A DNA stretch of 64,000 nt from Gaiellasilicea sp033857955. Its GTDB lineage: Bacteria; Actinomycetota; Thermoleophilia; Gaiellales; Gaiellaceae. The stretch covers positions 1-64,000 of the forward strand of contig JAWVCW010000008.1 in NCBI GenBank assembly GCA_033857955.1, in the 5' to 3' direction. Below are positions 53,702-62,933 of the stretch, one piece after another. Every line of letters begins with the position of its first letter. Position 1 is the stretch's first letter. The position numbers and the translations under genes were made by a program. A model generated the notes under the pieces. That model saw only the letters and a program-made list of their open reading frames with translations. It was not told the origin of the DNA and did not search any database.

Positions 53702-54727
53702 ATGAGCGGGATCAGCGATCGCAAGCGCGACATTCTCCGGAGCGTCGTCGAGGAGCACGTGGCCACCGGCGAGCCGGTCGGCTCGAAAACGCTCGTCGAG
53801 CGCTCCGGCCTCTCCGTCTCTCCCTCGACGGTGCGCAGCGAGCTCGCCGCGCTCGAGTCGCTCGGGCTGCTCTCGCACCCGCATACCTCGGCCGGCCGGA
53901 TCCCGACCGGGGCCGGCTATCGCTTCTACGCCGAGGAAGTGCTCGAACGGCAAGAGACCCGGCCGCCTCGCTTCCCGCTCGACCTGACCTCGATGAAGAG
54001 CGAGGTCGAGTCGGCATTGCAGTCGACGACCGAGATGCTGAGCCAGGTGACGCGGCTGCTCGCGCTGGTCTCCGCTCCTGGGCTCGAGACAGCGACCGTC
54101 CGCCATGTCGAAGTGCTGCTGCTCCAGCCGTCCGTCGTGATGGTCGTGACGATCACCTCGACCGGGGGCGTCGCGAAGAAGCTCGTCACCTTCGACGCTC
54201 CGGTCGATCCTGGCCTCGCCTCTTGGGCGAACGAGTATCTGAACGAGCGGCTCGCCGGGGTGCGCCTCGGCACTCATCTCCTTCGGAGGCGGATCGACGA
54301 TCCGAGCCTCTCCCCGCGGGAGATCGCCTTCCTCGACGCCCTCCGCCCGTCGTTCCTCGAGCTGGCTGCTCCGACGGCGCAGTCGCTCTACGTCGGCGGC
54401 GCCGCATCGCTCCTCGACAGCGCCCGCGCCGACGAGCTCCAGGCGTGCCGGAGCCTGCTCTCGGTGCTCGAGAAGCGGGCTGCCGTGCTCGAGCTGATGA
54501 CGGACGCCTTCGACGCGCGACGCGCCTTCGTCCGGGTGGGTCTCGACCATCCCGGCCTGCAGGACGTCGCGCTCGTCGGCGCCAGCTACGGACTGCCGAC
54601 TCGGATGCTCGGGACCGTCGGCCTGCTCGGCCCGGTGCGAATGGACTACGACAGGGCCGTCCGCACGGTCCGCGCAGCCGCCCACGAGCTGTCGCGCCTC
54701 GTCGAAGCCACGTACGACGACAGCTAG
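53702..54727 (+). CDS. hrcA: Heat-inducible transcription repressor HrcA
   Basis: Represses chaperone genes by binding CIRCE sites. The N-terminal winged helix contains SDRKRDILRSVVEEHVATGEPVGSK, seen as VEEHVATGEPVGSKTL, and SPSTVRSELAALESLG. Then HTSAGRIPTGAGYRFY and a C-terminal GAF-like domain with LGTVGLLGPVRMDYDRAV, seen as GLLGPVRMDYDRAV. Length 341. dnaJ follows in the usual order, but no CIRCE is visible here, so its targets are probably elsewhere. Confidence 0.95.
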   Translation: MSGISDRKRDILRSVVEEHVATGEPVGSKTLVERSGLSVSPSTVRSELAALESLGLLSHPHTSAGRIPTGAGYRFYAEEVLERQETRPPRFPLDLTSMKSEVESALQSTTEMLSQVTRLLALVSAPGLETATVRHVEVLLLQPSVVMVVTITSTGGVAKKLVTFDAPVDPGLASWANEYLNERLAGVRLGTHLLRRRIDDPSLSPREIAFLDALRPSFLELAAPTAQSLYVGGAASLLDSARADELQACRSLLSVLEKRAAVLELMTDAFDARRAFVRVGLDHPGLQDVALVGASYGLPTRMLGTVGLLGPVRMDYDRAVRTVRAAAHELSRLVEATYDDS

Positions 54728-54736
54728 GCCTGGAGC

Positions 54737-54742
54737 TAGGCT
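54737..54742 (+). promoter_or_regulatory. Candidate -10 element, leaderless promoter of dnaJ
   Basis: TAGGCT ends six bases before the dnaJ ATG at 54749, identical in sequence and spacing to the element before the HMG-CoA lyase gene. Confidence 0.45.
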
Positions 54743-54748
54743 TGCCCG

Positions 54749-55864
54749 ATGGCCACGGCTGAACGCGACTATTACGAGCTGCTCGGCGTCGAGCGGACGG
54801 CGAGCGAGGCCGAGATCAAGAAGGCCTTCCGGAAGCTCGCGCGCGAGCTGCACCCGGACGTCTCGCAGGAGCCTGATGCCCAGGAGCGCTTCCGCGCCGT
54901 CGCCGAGGCGTACGAGGTGCTCTCGAAGGCCGAGACGCGCCAGCTGTACGACCGCTACGGCCACGCGGGCCTTCGACGCGGGGGCTACGCGCCGAGCGAC
55001 TTCGACTTCTCGAACCTGACGGACATCTTCTCGGCCTTCTTCGGGGACGACCTCTTCGCGCGGAATCGTGGCGGCCGCGCTCGCGGCGGCGACGTCGGAA
55101 TTGCGGTCCAGCTGCAGCTCGCCGATGCGTTCACGGGCGTGAAGCGAACAGTCGGGGTGGAGGTCGCGCAGGCGTGCGAGCGCTGCGACGGCGAAGGCGC
55201 CGAGCCCGGGACGGAGCACGTCACGTGCGCGACCTGTGGTGGCCAGGGCCAGCTGCAGCAGGTGTCGCGCAGCGTCTTCGGCGAGTTCGTGCGGACGCAG
55301 TCGTGTCCCACCTGCGGTGGCGCGGGCCGCGTGGCCGAGACTCCGTGCACCGCCTGCGAGGGTGCCGGACGCGCGATCGCGTCGAAGGACATCGAGGTCG
55401 AGATCCCGGCGGGGATCCACGACGGCCAGCGGATCCGCATTCGAGGGGCCGGGCACGCGGGCGCGAACGGAGGTCTCCCCGGCGATGCGTACGTCGAAGT
55501 GCACGTCGCGCGTGACCCGCGCCTCCAGCGCGACGGCGACGACATCCTCTCGCAGGTCGACCTGACGATCGTCGAGGCGGCGCGCGGAGCGACGCTCTCC
55601 GTCCCCACGCTCGAAGGCGACCAGGAGCTCGCGTTCGACGCGGGCACACAGCCTGGGGAAGTCCGCGTGCTCCGCGGCAAGGGGATGCCGTCTCTCGAAC
55701 GCTCCGGCCGCGGCGACCACCGCGTGCTCGTCAACGTCGCGGTCCCGCGACAGCTGACCGACGAGCAGCGCGAGTTGCTCGACCGCTTCGAGGCTCTCTC
55801 CGACGACGACACCTACCGGCGCGACGAGGGCTTCTTCGAGAAGCTCAGAAACGCCATCCGCTGA
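54749..55864 (+). CDS. dnaJ: Chaperone protein DnaJ
   Basis: Hsp70 co-chaperone. The J domain (residues 5-68) has HPD at 35-37. The G/F linker is very short (GLRRGGYAPSDFDF). The zinc domain has four CxxCxGxG-type repeats (CERCDGEG, CATCGGQG, CPTCGGAG, CTACEGAG), so it is a type I DnaJ. Two beta-sandwich substrate domains follow. Length 371. Confidence 0.95.
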   Translation: MATAERDYYELLGVERTASEAEIKKAFRKLARELHPDVSQEPDAQERFRAVAEAYEVLSKAETRQLYDRYGHAGLRRGGYAPSDFDFSNLTDIFSAFFGDDLFARNRGGRARGGDVGIAVQLQLADAFTGVKRTVGVEVAQACERCDGEGAEPGTEHVTCATCGGQGQLQQVSRSVFGEFVRTQSCPTCGGAGRVAETPCTACEGAGRAIASKDIEVEIPAGIHDGQRIRIRGAGHAGANGGLPGDAYVEVHVARDPRLQRDGDDILSQVDLTIVEAARGATLSVPTLEGDQELAFDAGTQPGEVRVLRGKGMPSLERSGRGDHRVLVNVAVPRQLTDEQRELLDRFEALSDDDTYRRDEGFFEKLRNAIR

Positions 55865-55878
55865 ATGCGCAGGCGGGC

Positions 55879-56640
55879 GTGACGCTCCTGCGCCGCGTCT
55901 CGGTCACCGTTTCCGACGCTCGGGCCGAACAGGCGCGTGCCGTGATGATCGAGCTCTTCCCCGAGGGTTTTGAAGAGATCGACGGTGAGGGTGGCCTGGA
56001 GCTTGCCGCGTACACGAACGCGGCCGGCGAGGAGCGGATCTGGCAGGCCTTCGGTGGCGCCGCGGCGTCCGACGTCGAGGACGACTGGGAGGATCGCTGG
56101 CGGCAGTTCCACAAGCCGGTTCGCGTCGGCTCGCTCTGGATCGGGCCACCGTGGGAGGTGCCCGACGAAGACGCGATCGCGGTCGTGATCGATCCGGGCC
56201 GCGCGTTCGGGACCGGCGGGCATCCGACGACGCAGCTGTGCCTCGAGTTGCTCGCCGGTGAGGAGCGGGGGAGCGTGCTCGACGTGGGGTGCGGTTCCGG
56301 CGTCCTCTCGATCGCCGCTGCGAAGCTCGGCTTCGAGCCTGTGCTCGCGTTCGACTTCGATCCGCAAGCGGTCGAGGCGACCGAGCGGAACGCCGCAGAC
56401 AACGGCGTCTCGATCGGCGTCAGGCAGGCGGACTTGCGGGAGGACGAGCTGCCGGACGCAGACCTGGCGCTGGCGAACATCGCCGCGGAGGCCGTGCTCG
56501 CCCTCTCGGCCCGGCTGCGCACGCCGCGCGTGATCACCTCCGGCTATCTGGTCTCGGACGAACCGCAACTGGAGGGCTACCGGATCGAGCGGCGCGTCCA
56601 GGACGGTGGCTGGGCGGCCGATCTCCACGTCCGTCAGTAG
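55879..56640 (+). CDS. prmA: Ribosomal protein L11 methyltransferase
   Basis: SAM-dependent methyltransferase modifying L11. The N-terminal substrate domain ends DDWEDRWRQFHKPVRVG. DPGRAFGTGGHPTTQLCLELL is the family hallmark, seen as RAFGTGGHPTTQLCLELL. LDVGCGSGVLSIAAAKLG binds SAM and ANIAAEAV follows. Length 253. The GTG start is 15 bases after dnaJ. Confidence 0.92.
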   Translation: MTLLRRVSVTVSDARAEQARAVMIELFPEGFEEIDGEGGLELAAYTNAAGEERIWQAFGGAAASDVEDDWEDRWRQFHKPVRVGSLWIGPPWEVPDEDAIAVVIDPGRAFGTGGHPTTQLCLELLAGEERGSVLDVGCGSGVLSIAAAKLGFEPVLAFDFDPQAVEATERNAADNGVSIGVRQADLREDELPDADLALANIAAEAVLALSARLRTPRVITSGYLVSDEPQLEGYRIERRVQDGGWAADLHVRQ

Positions 56641-56643
56641 ATT
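56638..56643 (+). promoter_or_regulatory. Candidate -10 element for mtaB
   Basis: TAGATT begins on the prmA stop codon and lies nine bases before the ATG at 56653. Confidence 0.3.
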
Positions 56644-56652
56644 TCCCGCACC

Positions 56653-57843
56653 ATGGCGAGCTTCTCCGTCCGTTTCCTCGGCTGCAAGGTCTCGCAGACC
56701 GATGCGCAGGCGCTGCGCGAGCGCCTCGTCGCCGACGGTCACCGCGAGGTCGAGAGCAATGGCGACGTCGCCGTCGTCAACACGTGCTGCGTCACGAACG
56801 AGGGCCTCGCCAAGTCGCGACAGGCCGCCTCGCGCGCCGCGCGCTCGCACGCCCGCGTCTACGTGACAGGTTGCGGGGCACGGCTCTCCGGGGACGCGTT
56901 CGCGGGGCTGCCGGTCAACGTCACCGTCGTTCCCGGCCAGATCGAGGAGGCGGTCGAGACGGTGGCCGGCGACGTCGGCGCCATCGGCTGCGTCCAGGCC
57001 GGCGCGAGGCTCGACCGCGTCCGAGCCTTCGTCAAGATCCAGGACGGCTGCTCGTTCTCGTGCGCGTTCTGCGTGATCCCGCTCGTGCGCGGCGCGACGA
57101 GAAGTAGAAGCGCCGGGGCTGTGCTCGCAGAGATCCGGAAGCGCGTTGCGCAGGGCCACCGGGAGATCGTGCTGACGGGCGTCAACCTCGGTTGCTTCCG
57201 CGACCGCGCTGCCGGCATGAAGCTCGCCGGCCTGATCCGCGCTGCCGGCGCGACCGAAGGCGTCGAGCGGCTGCGCCTCTCCTCGATCGAGATCAACCAT
57301 GTCGACGACGAGCTCGTGGCCGCGCTGCGGGAGACACCGATGGTGGGGCCGCACCTGCACGTGCCGCTCCAGTCCGGTGACAACGCCGTCCTGAAGGCGA
57401 TGGCGCGCCGCTACTCCGTCGACACCTATCTGCGGAAGCTCGAGCCGCTCGCCGACTTCAACCTCACCGCCGACGTGATCGTCGGCTTCCCGGCCGAGGA
57501 CGACGCCGCGTTCGAGCGCACGCTCGAGACGGTGCGCGCCGCCCGACTGACGAAGGTGCACGTCTTCCCGTACTCGCCGCGGCCGGGCACGAGAACCGCC
57601 GCCGACGACCGGGTGCCGCCCGAGGTGAAGAAGGAGCGGAGCGCCCGGCTGCGCGCGCTCTCCGACGAGGCGTGCCGTGCCCGCTGGGAGCAGAAGGTCG
57701 GCCGTGACGACGTCGTCCTCGTCGATCGTCCCGGCCGCGGTTACGGCGCCGACTACTCGCCGTGGCTCGTCGAGGGCCCGGTCGGCGAGCTGGTCCGGGT
57801 CCGCGCCGCCGCCGTCACGCAGGAGGGGATTCTCGCTGCCTAA
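56653..57843 (+). CDS. mtaB: tRNA t6A37 methylthiotransferase MtaB
   Basis: Radical-SAM enzyme that adds a methylthio group to t6A37 of tRNAs. The N-terminal UPF0004 domain has FLGCKVSQTDAQ and NTCCVTNE plus CGARLSG for the auxiliary cluster. The SAM cluster is C133-SFS-C137-AF-C140. HLHVPLQSGDNAVLKAMARRY, seen as HVPLQSGDNAVLKAMARRY, and a C-terminal TRAM-like strand follow. Length 396. Confidence 0.92.
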   Translation: MASFSVRFLGCKVSQTDAQALRERLVADGHREVESNGDVAVVNTCCVTNEGLAKSRQAASRAARSHARVYVTGCGARLSGDAFAGLPVNVTVVPGQIEEAVETVAGDVGAIGCVQAGARLDRVRAFVKIQDGCSFSCAFCVIPLVRGATRSRSAGAVLAEIRKRVAQGHREIVLTGVNLGCFRDRAAGMKLAGLIRAAGATEGVERLRLSSIEINHVDDELVAALRETPMVGPHLHVPLQSGDNAVLKAMARRYSVDTYLRKLEPLADFNLTADVIVGFPAEDDAAFERTLETVRAARLTKVHVFPYSPRPGTRTAADDRVPPEVKKERSARLRALSDEACRARWEQKVGRDDVVLVDRPGRGYGADYSPWLVEGPVGELVRVRAAAVTQEGILAA

Positions 57844-58168
57844 GGAGGGCTGTCTCTTCTGTCAGCTCGTGCGGGAAGGCGATCACGTCGCGAAGGCGAA
57901 CGGATTCGTGGCGATTCGCGACATCAACCCCCAGGCCGAGACCCATCTGCTCGTGCTCCCCGAGCGGCACGTCGACACGTTCCGGGACGTCTCCGAGTTC
58001 ACCCCGGACGAGGCGAAGCGGATGCTCGAGTTCGTCGCCGTCACTGCCGCGGGAGCCGGCCTCGAGGACTATCGCGTGGTCGTCAACGTAGGCCCGGGCG
58101 GCGGCCAGACGATCTTCCACCTGCACTGGCACGTCCTGGGTGGGAAGATCACGGGGCTGCCGGCTTGA
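57836..58168 (+). CDS. HIT family nucleotide hydrolase
   Basis: HINT-type hydrolase with the histidine triad in FHLHWHVLGGK and an N-terminal zinc pair in CLFCQL. Length 110. The start must lie before the CLFC motif, yet no ATG, GTG or TTG is in frame there. CTG at 57836 has AGGAGGGG (57821-57828) seven bases upstream, so it is very likely the start. The next GTG (57869) would remove the zinc motif. It overlaps the mtaB end by 8 bp. Confidence 0.85.
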   Translation: MPKEGCLFCQLVREGDHVAKANGFVAIRDINPQAETHLLVLPERHVDTFRDVSEFTPDEAKRMLEFVAVTAAGAGLEDYRVVVNVGPGGGQTIFHLHWHVLGGKITGLPA

Positions 58169-58178
58169 GGAACACACA

Positions 58179-58622
58179 GTGAGCCTGATCACAGAGATCA
58201 AAGAACAGCTCGAGAGCGCCATGCGCGAGGGTGATGCCGCGCGCCGTGACGCGCTGCGCCTGATCCTCGCCAGCCTCCAGGGCGCCCAGAAAGAGCTCCA
58301 GCGCGAGCTGCACGACAACGAGGAGCTGCAGGTGTTGCAGCGCGAGCGGAAGAAGCGGCTCGAGGCCGCCGAGGCTTTTCGCGCCGGTGGGCGGGAGGAG
58401 CAGGCGGCCAAGGAAGAGGCCGAGCTCGACGTGCTCGAGGAGTTCATGCCCGAGCCGATCTCGGAGGACGAGCTCGAGGCGATCGTCGACGACGTGATCG
58501 CCGAGGTCGGCGCCACGAGCATGCGTGACATCGGCCGCGTGATGGCCGACGTGATGCCGCAGGTCGCGGGCCGCGCGGACGGTTCGGCCGTAAGCCAGCT
58601 CGTGCGCGAGAAGCTCGCCTGA
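58179..58622 (+). CDS. yqeY: GatB/YqeY domain protein
   Basis: A 147-residue helical protein related to the tail domain of GatB amidotransferase; YqeY itself has no settled function. Motifs: MREGDAARRDALRLILASLQ, LDVLEEFMPEPISEDEL and IGRVMADVMPQVAGRADGSAVSQLV, seen as VMPQVAGRADGSAVSQLV. GAGG nine bases before GTG 58179 sets the start. Confidence 0.88.
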   Translation: MSLITEIKEQLESAMREGDAARRDALRLILASLQGAQKELQRELHDNEELQVLQRERKKRLEAAEAFRAGGREEQAAKEEAELDVLEEFMPEPISEDELEAIVDDVIAEVGATSMRDIGRVMADVMPQVAGRADGSAVSQLVREKLA

Positions 58623-58649
58623 GCATCTGTCCTCCGCACCTGTTGGACT

Positions 58650-59131
58650 GTGCGCGTGGCAACCCACAAGTTTCCACTCGTTGGGCCAGCGCAGCTTGAG
58701 CAGCTCTCGCGGGCTCTTGGTGAGGCAGCGTCCGGCACTCAGTTGACCCGGCTGTTCGCGGAAGCTCAGGTACCGAACATCTCTGCTGAGTCCACGAAGT
58801 GGAAGCGGATCTACGAGAACCTCAGTTCGGCTCAATCTACCGAGCGAGCCCGGTAGCCCCGTTTCACGGTTGATCCGGAAGGGTGTATCACCTGCGCGAG
58901 CATTCAACCTCTACGTCCCGTTGTCTGAACGAAGCGAGCACGCCGGCTTGGCAAACCTGATCCGAGGGATGTTCGGAGCGTTCCGCAAGTCCCACTGCGC
59001 ATGCCGCTCGAATCGCGTGGCCGATCGGGCTTGAAGATGCCCTTGACCTCCGAACGATCGCGTCAATGCTCCATAGACGGATCGACGGTGCGCATGTGAC
59101 GCCCACCGCCCCGAAGTACGGCTCTGCCTAG
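58650..59131 (+). pseudogene. Decayed TIGR02391 (AbiJ N-terminal/Ymh-type) gene
   Basis: The first 68 codons (from GTG 58650) read as an AbiJ-type N-terminal domain (GTQLTRLFAEAQVPN, TKWKRIYENLSSAQ) and stop at 58854-58856. The C-terminal part is in another frame: PLSERSEHAGLANLIRGMFGAFR. A one-base shift near 58993 leads to PTAHAARIAWPIGLEDALDL and TIASMLHRRIDGAH, ending at TAG 59129-59131. About 140 central residues of the family are missing. GC content looks lower than in flanking genes, suggesting an acquired defence-type gene that has since decayed. Confidence 0.75.
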
Positions 59132-59134
59132 ACT
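59129..59134 (+). promoter_or_regulatory. Candidate -10 element before a small frame
   Basis: TAGACT ends six bases before an ATG at 59141. It overlaps the stop codon of the decayed gene. Confidence 0.3.
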
Positions 59135-59140
59135 GAGTCG

Positions 59141-59221
59141 ATGGTGGACCTGGCGCCCGTCGAGGCGTACAACGACGGTCGGGCACGGCACACGGAACCG
59201 CTGACGCCCCACCTACACTGA
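59141..59221 (+). CDS. Candidate 26-residue small protein
   Basis: ATG at 59141, preceded by TAGACT with six-base spacing, opens a 26-codon frame (MVDLAPVEAYNDGRARHTEP...) that ends inside the phoH promoter. No family recognised. It may be a remnant of a longer gene or chance. Confidence 0.25.
   Translation: MVDLAPVEAYNDGRARHTEPLTPHLH
59214..59219 (+). promoter_or_regulatory. Candidate -10 element, leaderless promoter of phoH
   Basis: TACACT ends seven bases before the GTG at 59227; no ribosome site is seen. Confidence 0.45.
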
Positions 59222-59226
59222 ATCGG

Positions 59227-60186
<960 letters not shown>

Positions 60187-60188
60187 GC

Positions 60189-60563
60189 ATGGTCGGAGTC
60201 GAGGTCGAGAACCGAAGCGGGGCCGCGGTCGACGAACGCGCCGCGGTCGAGCTCGCGCAGCGCGTCCTCGCGGCGGAAGGGATCGAGGACGGCGAGCTCG
60301 GTCTCGCGTTCACCGGCCCCGAGGAGATCCGCGCGTTGAAGCGCGATCACCTTGGCATCGACGAAGCGACCGACGTCCTCTCGTTCCCGCTCGACGGGCG
60401 CGAGGAAATTCCTGACGGACTCCCGCGCGCGCTCGGCGATGTCGTGATCTGCCCGCAAGTCGTCGGCGAGGCGTGGCGCGCACCACTCGTGCACGGGCTC
60501 CTGCACCTGCTCGGATACGAGCACGGCGACGAGATGGAGGAGCGGGAGGCGATGCACGCGTGA
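60189..60563 (+). CDS. ybeY: Endoribonuclease YbeY
   Basis: Zinc-dependent RNase for 16S rRNA maturation and quality control. The metal motif is HGLLHLLGYEHGDE, and TDVLSFPLDG and GDVVICPQV are conserved. ATG at 60189 gives 124 residues; a GTG at 60183 overlapping the phoH stop is equally possible. The next gene overlaps its stop. Confidence 0.93.
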   Translation: MVGVEVENRSGAAVDERAAVELAQRVLAAEGIEDGELGLAFTGPEEIRALKRDHLGIDEATDVLSFPLDGREEIPDGLPRALGDVVICPQVVGEAWRAPLVHGLLHLLGYEHGDEMEEREAMHA

Positions 60564-61279
60564 GAGCCCGCCGGCCTCCGTCCATTCTCGAATCGTTCAA
60601 CTTCGCGTTCGAGGGGATCATCCACGTTCTCCGCACGCAGCGGAACATGCGGATCCACTTCCTGATCGCGGCGCTCGTCCTCGTTGCCGCGCTCGTCTCC
60701 GGCGTCGACAAGATGGAGTTGATCGCGCTCCTGTTGGCGATCGCGTTCGTGCTGATCGCCGAGATGCTGAACACCGCGGTCGAGGCCGCCGTGGACGTCG
60801 CGACCACGTCGTTCGACCCGATGGCGAAGCTCGCGAAGGACATCGCCGCCGGCGCGGTCCTGATCGCGACAGCGGTTGCCGTTGCCGTCGGGTACCTGGT
60901 CTTCTCCGGCCAGGTCGCGGACCGAAGCTCGAAGCTGCTGGAGAGGCTCACGAACGTGCCGGCCGAGCTGACCCTGATCGCGCTCGTGCTGACGACGATC
61001 CTCGTGATCGGGACGAAGGCGCTCACCGGTCGCGGCTCGCCTCTCCGCGGCGGCCTCCCGTCGGGCCACGCGGCCGTCGCGTTCTCGGGCTGGATGGCTG
61101 CCACGCTGATCCTCGACAACTCGCGCAACCACTTCCTGATCTCCTCGCTGACCTTCATCATGGCGTTGCTGGTGGCCCAGACCCGCGTCGAATCCGGAGT
61201 CCACTCGTCCCTGGAGGTCGCCTACGGGGGCCTTCTCGGCGCACTCGTCACGCTTGCCGTCTTCCAGGTGGCGCGGTGA
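60560..61279 (+). CDS. Fused diacylglycerol/undecaprenol kinase and PAP2 phosphatase
   Basis: A 239-residue membrane protein. Residues 1-110 are a DgkA-type lipid kinase: SFNFAFEGIIHVLRTQRNMR, then LNTAVEAAVDVATTSFDP with the catalytic Glu. Residues 130-239 resemble a PAP2 phosphatase (LPSGHAAVAFSG and TRVESGVHSSLEV, with Glu where Asp is usual). A kinase and phosphatase for the same lipid in one chain suggests control of undecaprenyl-phosphate recycling. GTG at 60560 overlaps ybeY. Confidence 0.85.
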   Translation: MRARRPPSILESFNFAFEGIIHVLRTQRNMRIHFLIAALVLVAALVSGVDKMELIALLLAIAFVLIAEMLNTAVEAAVDVATTSFDPMAKLAKDIAAGAVLIATAVAVAVGYLVFSGQVADRSSKLLERLTNVPAELTLIALVLTTILVIGTKALTGRGSPLRGGLPSGHAAVAFSGWMAATLILDNSRNHFLISSLTFIMALLVAQTRVESGVHSSLEVAYGGLLGALVTLAVFQVAR

Positions 61280-61641
61280 CGGATCAGGAGCTGCTTGCCC
61301 GGGCCGACGCGATCGCGGCCCGTGCCTACTCGCCGTACTCGAAGTTCATGGTCGGCTGCGCGATCCTCGCTCGAGACGGCACGGTGTTCGCAGGAGTCAA
61401 CGTCGAGAACGCCGCCTACCCGCTCGGAATCTGTGCCGAGAAGAACGGCATCGGCACCGCGGTCACCGAGGGCTACGGCGTCGGCGACTTCGAGGCGATC
61501 GCGATCAATGCCTCGCCGTGCGGCGGCTGCCGCCAGTGGCTCTGGGAGTTCCGCTTCGACCGGGTCCTCTTCCGCAATCAGGGAAATGTCGTGACGATGA
61601 CGCCCTCGGAGCTGTTGCCCGAGACGTTCGACGACCTGTGA
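61276..61641 (+). CDS. cdd: Cytidine deaminase
   Basis: Zinc enzyme converting cytidine to uridine, 121 residues. Cys53 and catalytic Glu55 lie in GICAEKNGIG; zinc ligands Cys82 and Cys85 in PCGGCRQ. GTG at 61276 overlaps the previous stop. The gene is part of the conserved era cluster. Confidence 0.94.
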   Translation: MTDQELLARADAIAARAYSPYSKFMVGCAILARDGTVFAGVNVENAAYPLGICAEKNGIGTAVTEGYGVGDFEAIAINASPCGGCRQWLWEFRFDRVLFRNQGNVVTMTPSELLPETFDDL

Positions 61642-62498
61642 AGTCCGGGATCGTCGCGGTGGCGGGCCGGCCGAACGTCGGCAAGTCGACGCTCGTGAAC
61701 GCGCTCGTCGGCGAGAAGATCGCGATCACCTCGACCGTGCCGAACACGACCCGTCGCCGGATCTACGGCGTCGCGAACGGCGACGACTATCAGCTCGTCC
61801 TGGCCGACCTGCCCGGCTTCCAGAAGCCGATGGACAAGCTGACGACACGCATGCAGAACACGGTGGACTCTGCCTTCGAGGACATCGACGTCGTGCTCTT
61901 CGTCGTCTCCGCGCGCGACCGCATCGGTGCGGGCGACCGCTTCATCGCCCGGCGGATCTACTCGCTTGGCATCCCGGTGATCGTCGCCGTCAACAAGGTC
62001 GACAACCTGAAGCCGAGCCACATCATCACGCAGATGAAGGCTGCGGCCCAGCTCGGCGACTTCCACGCGCTCCACCCGGTGAGCGCCAAGACCAAGGACG
62101 GGATCGACGAGCTGCGCAGTGACCTGTTGCACCTGCTGCCCGATGGGCAGCCGCTGTTCGAGCGCGAGTCGGCCACCGACCAGACGAGCGAGCAGCGGAT
62201 CACCGAGCTGATCCGGGAGAAGGCGCTCCAGCTGACGCGCGACGAGGTGCCGCACTCGATCTCGGTCGAGATCGAGGAGCTGGACGAAAAGCTCCTCCGC
62301 GCGTTCGTGCTCGTGGAGACGGAGTCGCAGAAGCAGATCCTCGTCGGCAAGAAGGGCGCGGTGATCCGTGAGATCGGCACGCGCGCTCGGCCGGAGATCG
62401 AGGCCCTCCTCGGCCACGGAATCTTCCTCGAGCTCGTCGTCAAGGTGCGCCCCAAGTGGCGGCGCGACGATGCGACACTCGAGCGGCTCGGGCTTTAG
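61638..62498 (+). CDS. era: GTPase Era
   Basis: Ribosome-assembly GTPase acting on 16S rRNA. G1 is GRPNVGKST (residues 10-18), the switch region TSTVPNTTRRRI, G3 DLPGF and G4 NKVD. The C-terminal KH domain has VGKKGAVIREIGTRARPEIE. Length 286. GTG at 61638 overlaps the cdd stop. It ends with no gap against the convergent tail-tube gene. Confidence 0.95.
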   Translation: MKSGIVAVAGRPNVGKSTLVNALVGEKIAITSTVPNTTRRRIYGVANGDDYQLVLADLPGFQKPMDKLTTRMQNTVDSAFEDIDVVLFVVSARDRIGAGDRFIARRIYSLGIPVIVAVNKVDNLKPSHIITQMKAAAQLGDFHALHPVSAKTKDGIDELRSDLLHLLPDGQPLFERESATDQTSEQRITELIREKALQLTRDEVPHSISVEIEELDEKLLRAFVLVETESQKQILVGKKGAVIREIGTRARPEIEALLGHGIFLELVVKVRPKWRRDDATLERLGL

Positions 62499-62933
62499 CT
62501 ACTCGAGCTCGAGGCCCTCGTGCGCCAGCTCGAGGCTCTCGATCACGACCTCGTTGCCGGTCGCGTTCAGCGAGCCGGCCTCGATCTTCACCGGCCACGC
62601 GTTGCGGAGCAGCCAACGCGCGACGGGCTGCCGTGCCTCGTCGAGCAGCGTGATCGTCACGTTGCGGCGAGCGACCTGGCCGTCCCGCACCGCCTTCCAC
62701 CACTCGAAGAGGTCGGTGCGCCCGGTGAAGCCGCGCTTCAGCGTCACGTTTGCGTGCTTCACGAGGCCCGGGAGCTTGCGCGCGGTGTTGGCCTTGTCAT
62801 CGCCCTCCCGATACTCGATCACTTCGATCTCACCCGACGGGATCTCGACCTCGCTGAAGCCCAGGTTGTCGCCGAGGCCGATGTCGACGAGGAAGTTGAA
62901 GTTCAAGTACGGGTTGTCACGCTGGACGGCCAC
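62499..62933 (-). CDS. Phage tail tube / contractile injection system inner-tube protein
   Basis: A 144-residue protein of the T4 gp19-like tail tube family: NPYLNFNFLVDIGLGDNLGF, REGDDKANTARKLPGLVKHA, LKRGFTGRTDLFEWWKAVRD and WPVKIEAGSLNATGNEVVIESLELAHEG. Such proteins stack as the inner tube of tails, tailocins and extracellular injection systems. No sheath, baseplate, spike or AAA gene lies within the window. It overlaps the preceding gene by 17 bp. Either the rest of the system is elsewhere or this is a domesticated copy. Confidence 0.85.
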   Translation of the reverse strand: MAVQRDNPYLNFNFLVDIGLGDNLGFSEVEIPSGEIEVIEYREGDDKANTARKLPGLVKHANVTLKRGFTGRTDLFEWWKAVRDGQVARRNVTITLLDEARQPVARWLLRNAWPVKIEAGSLNATGNEVVIESLELAHEGLELE

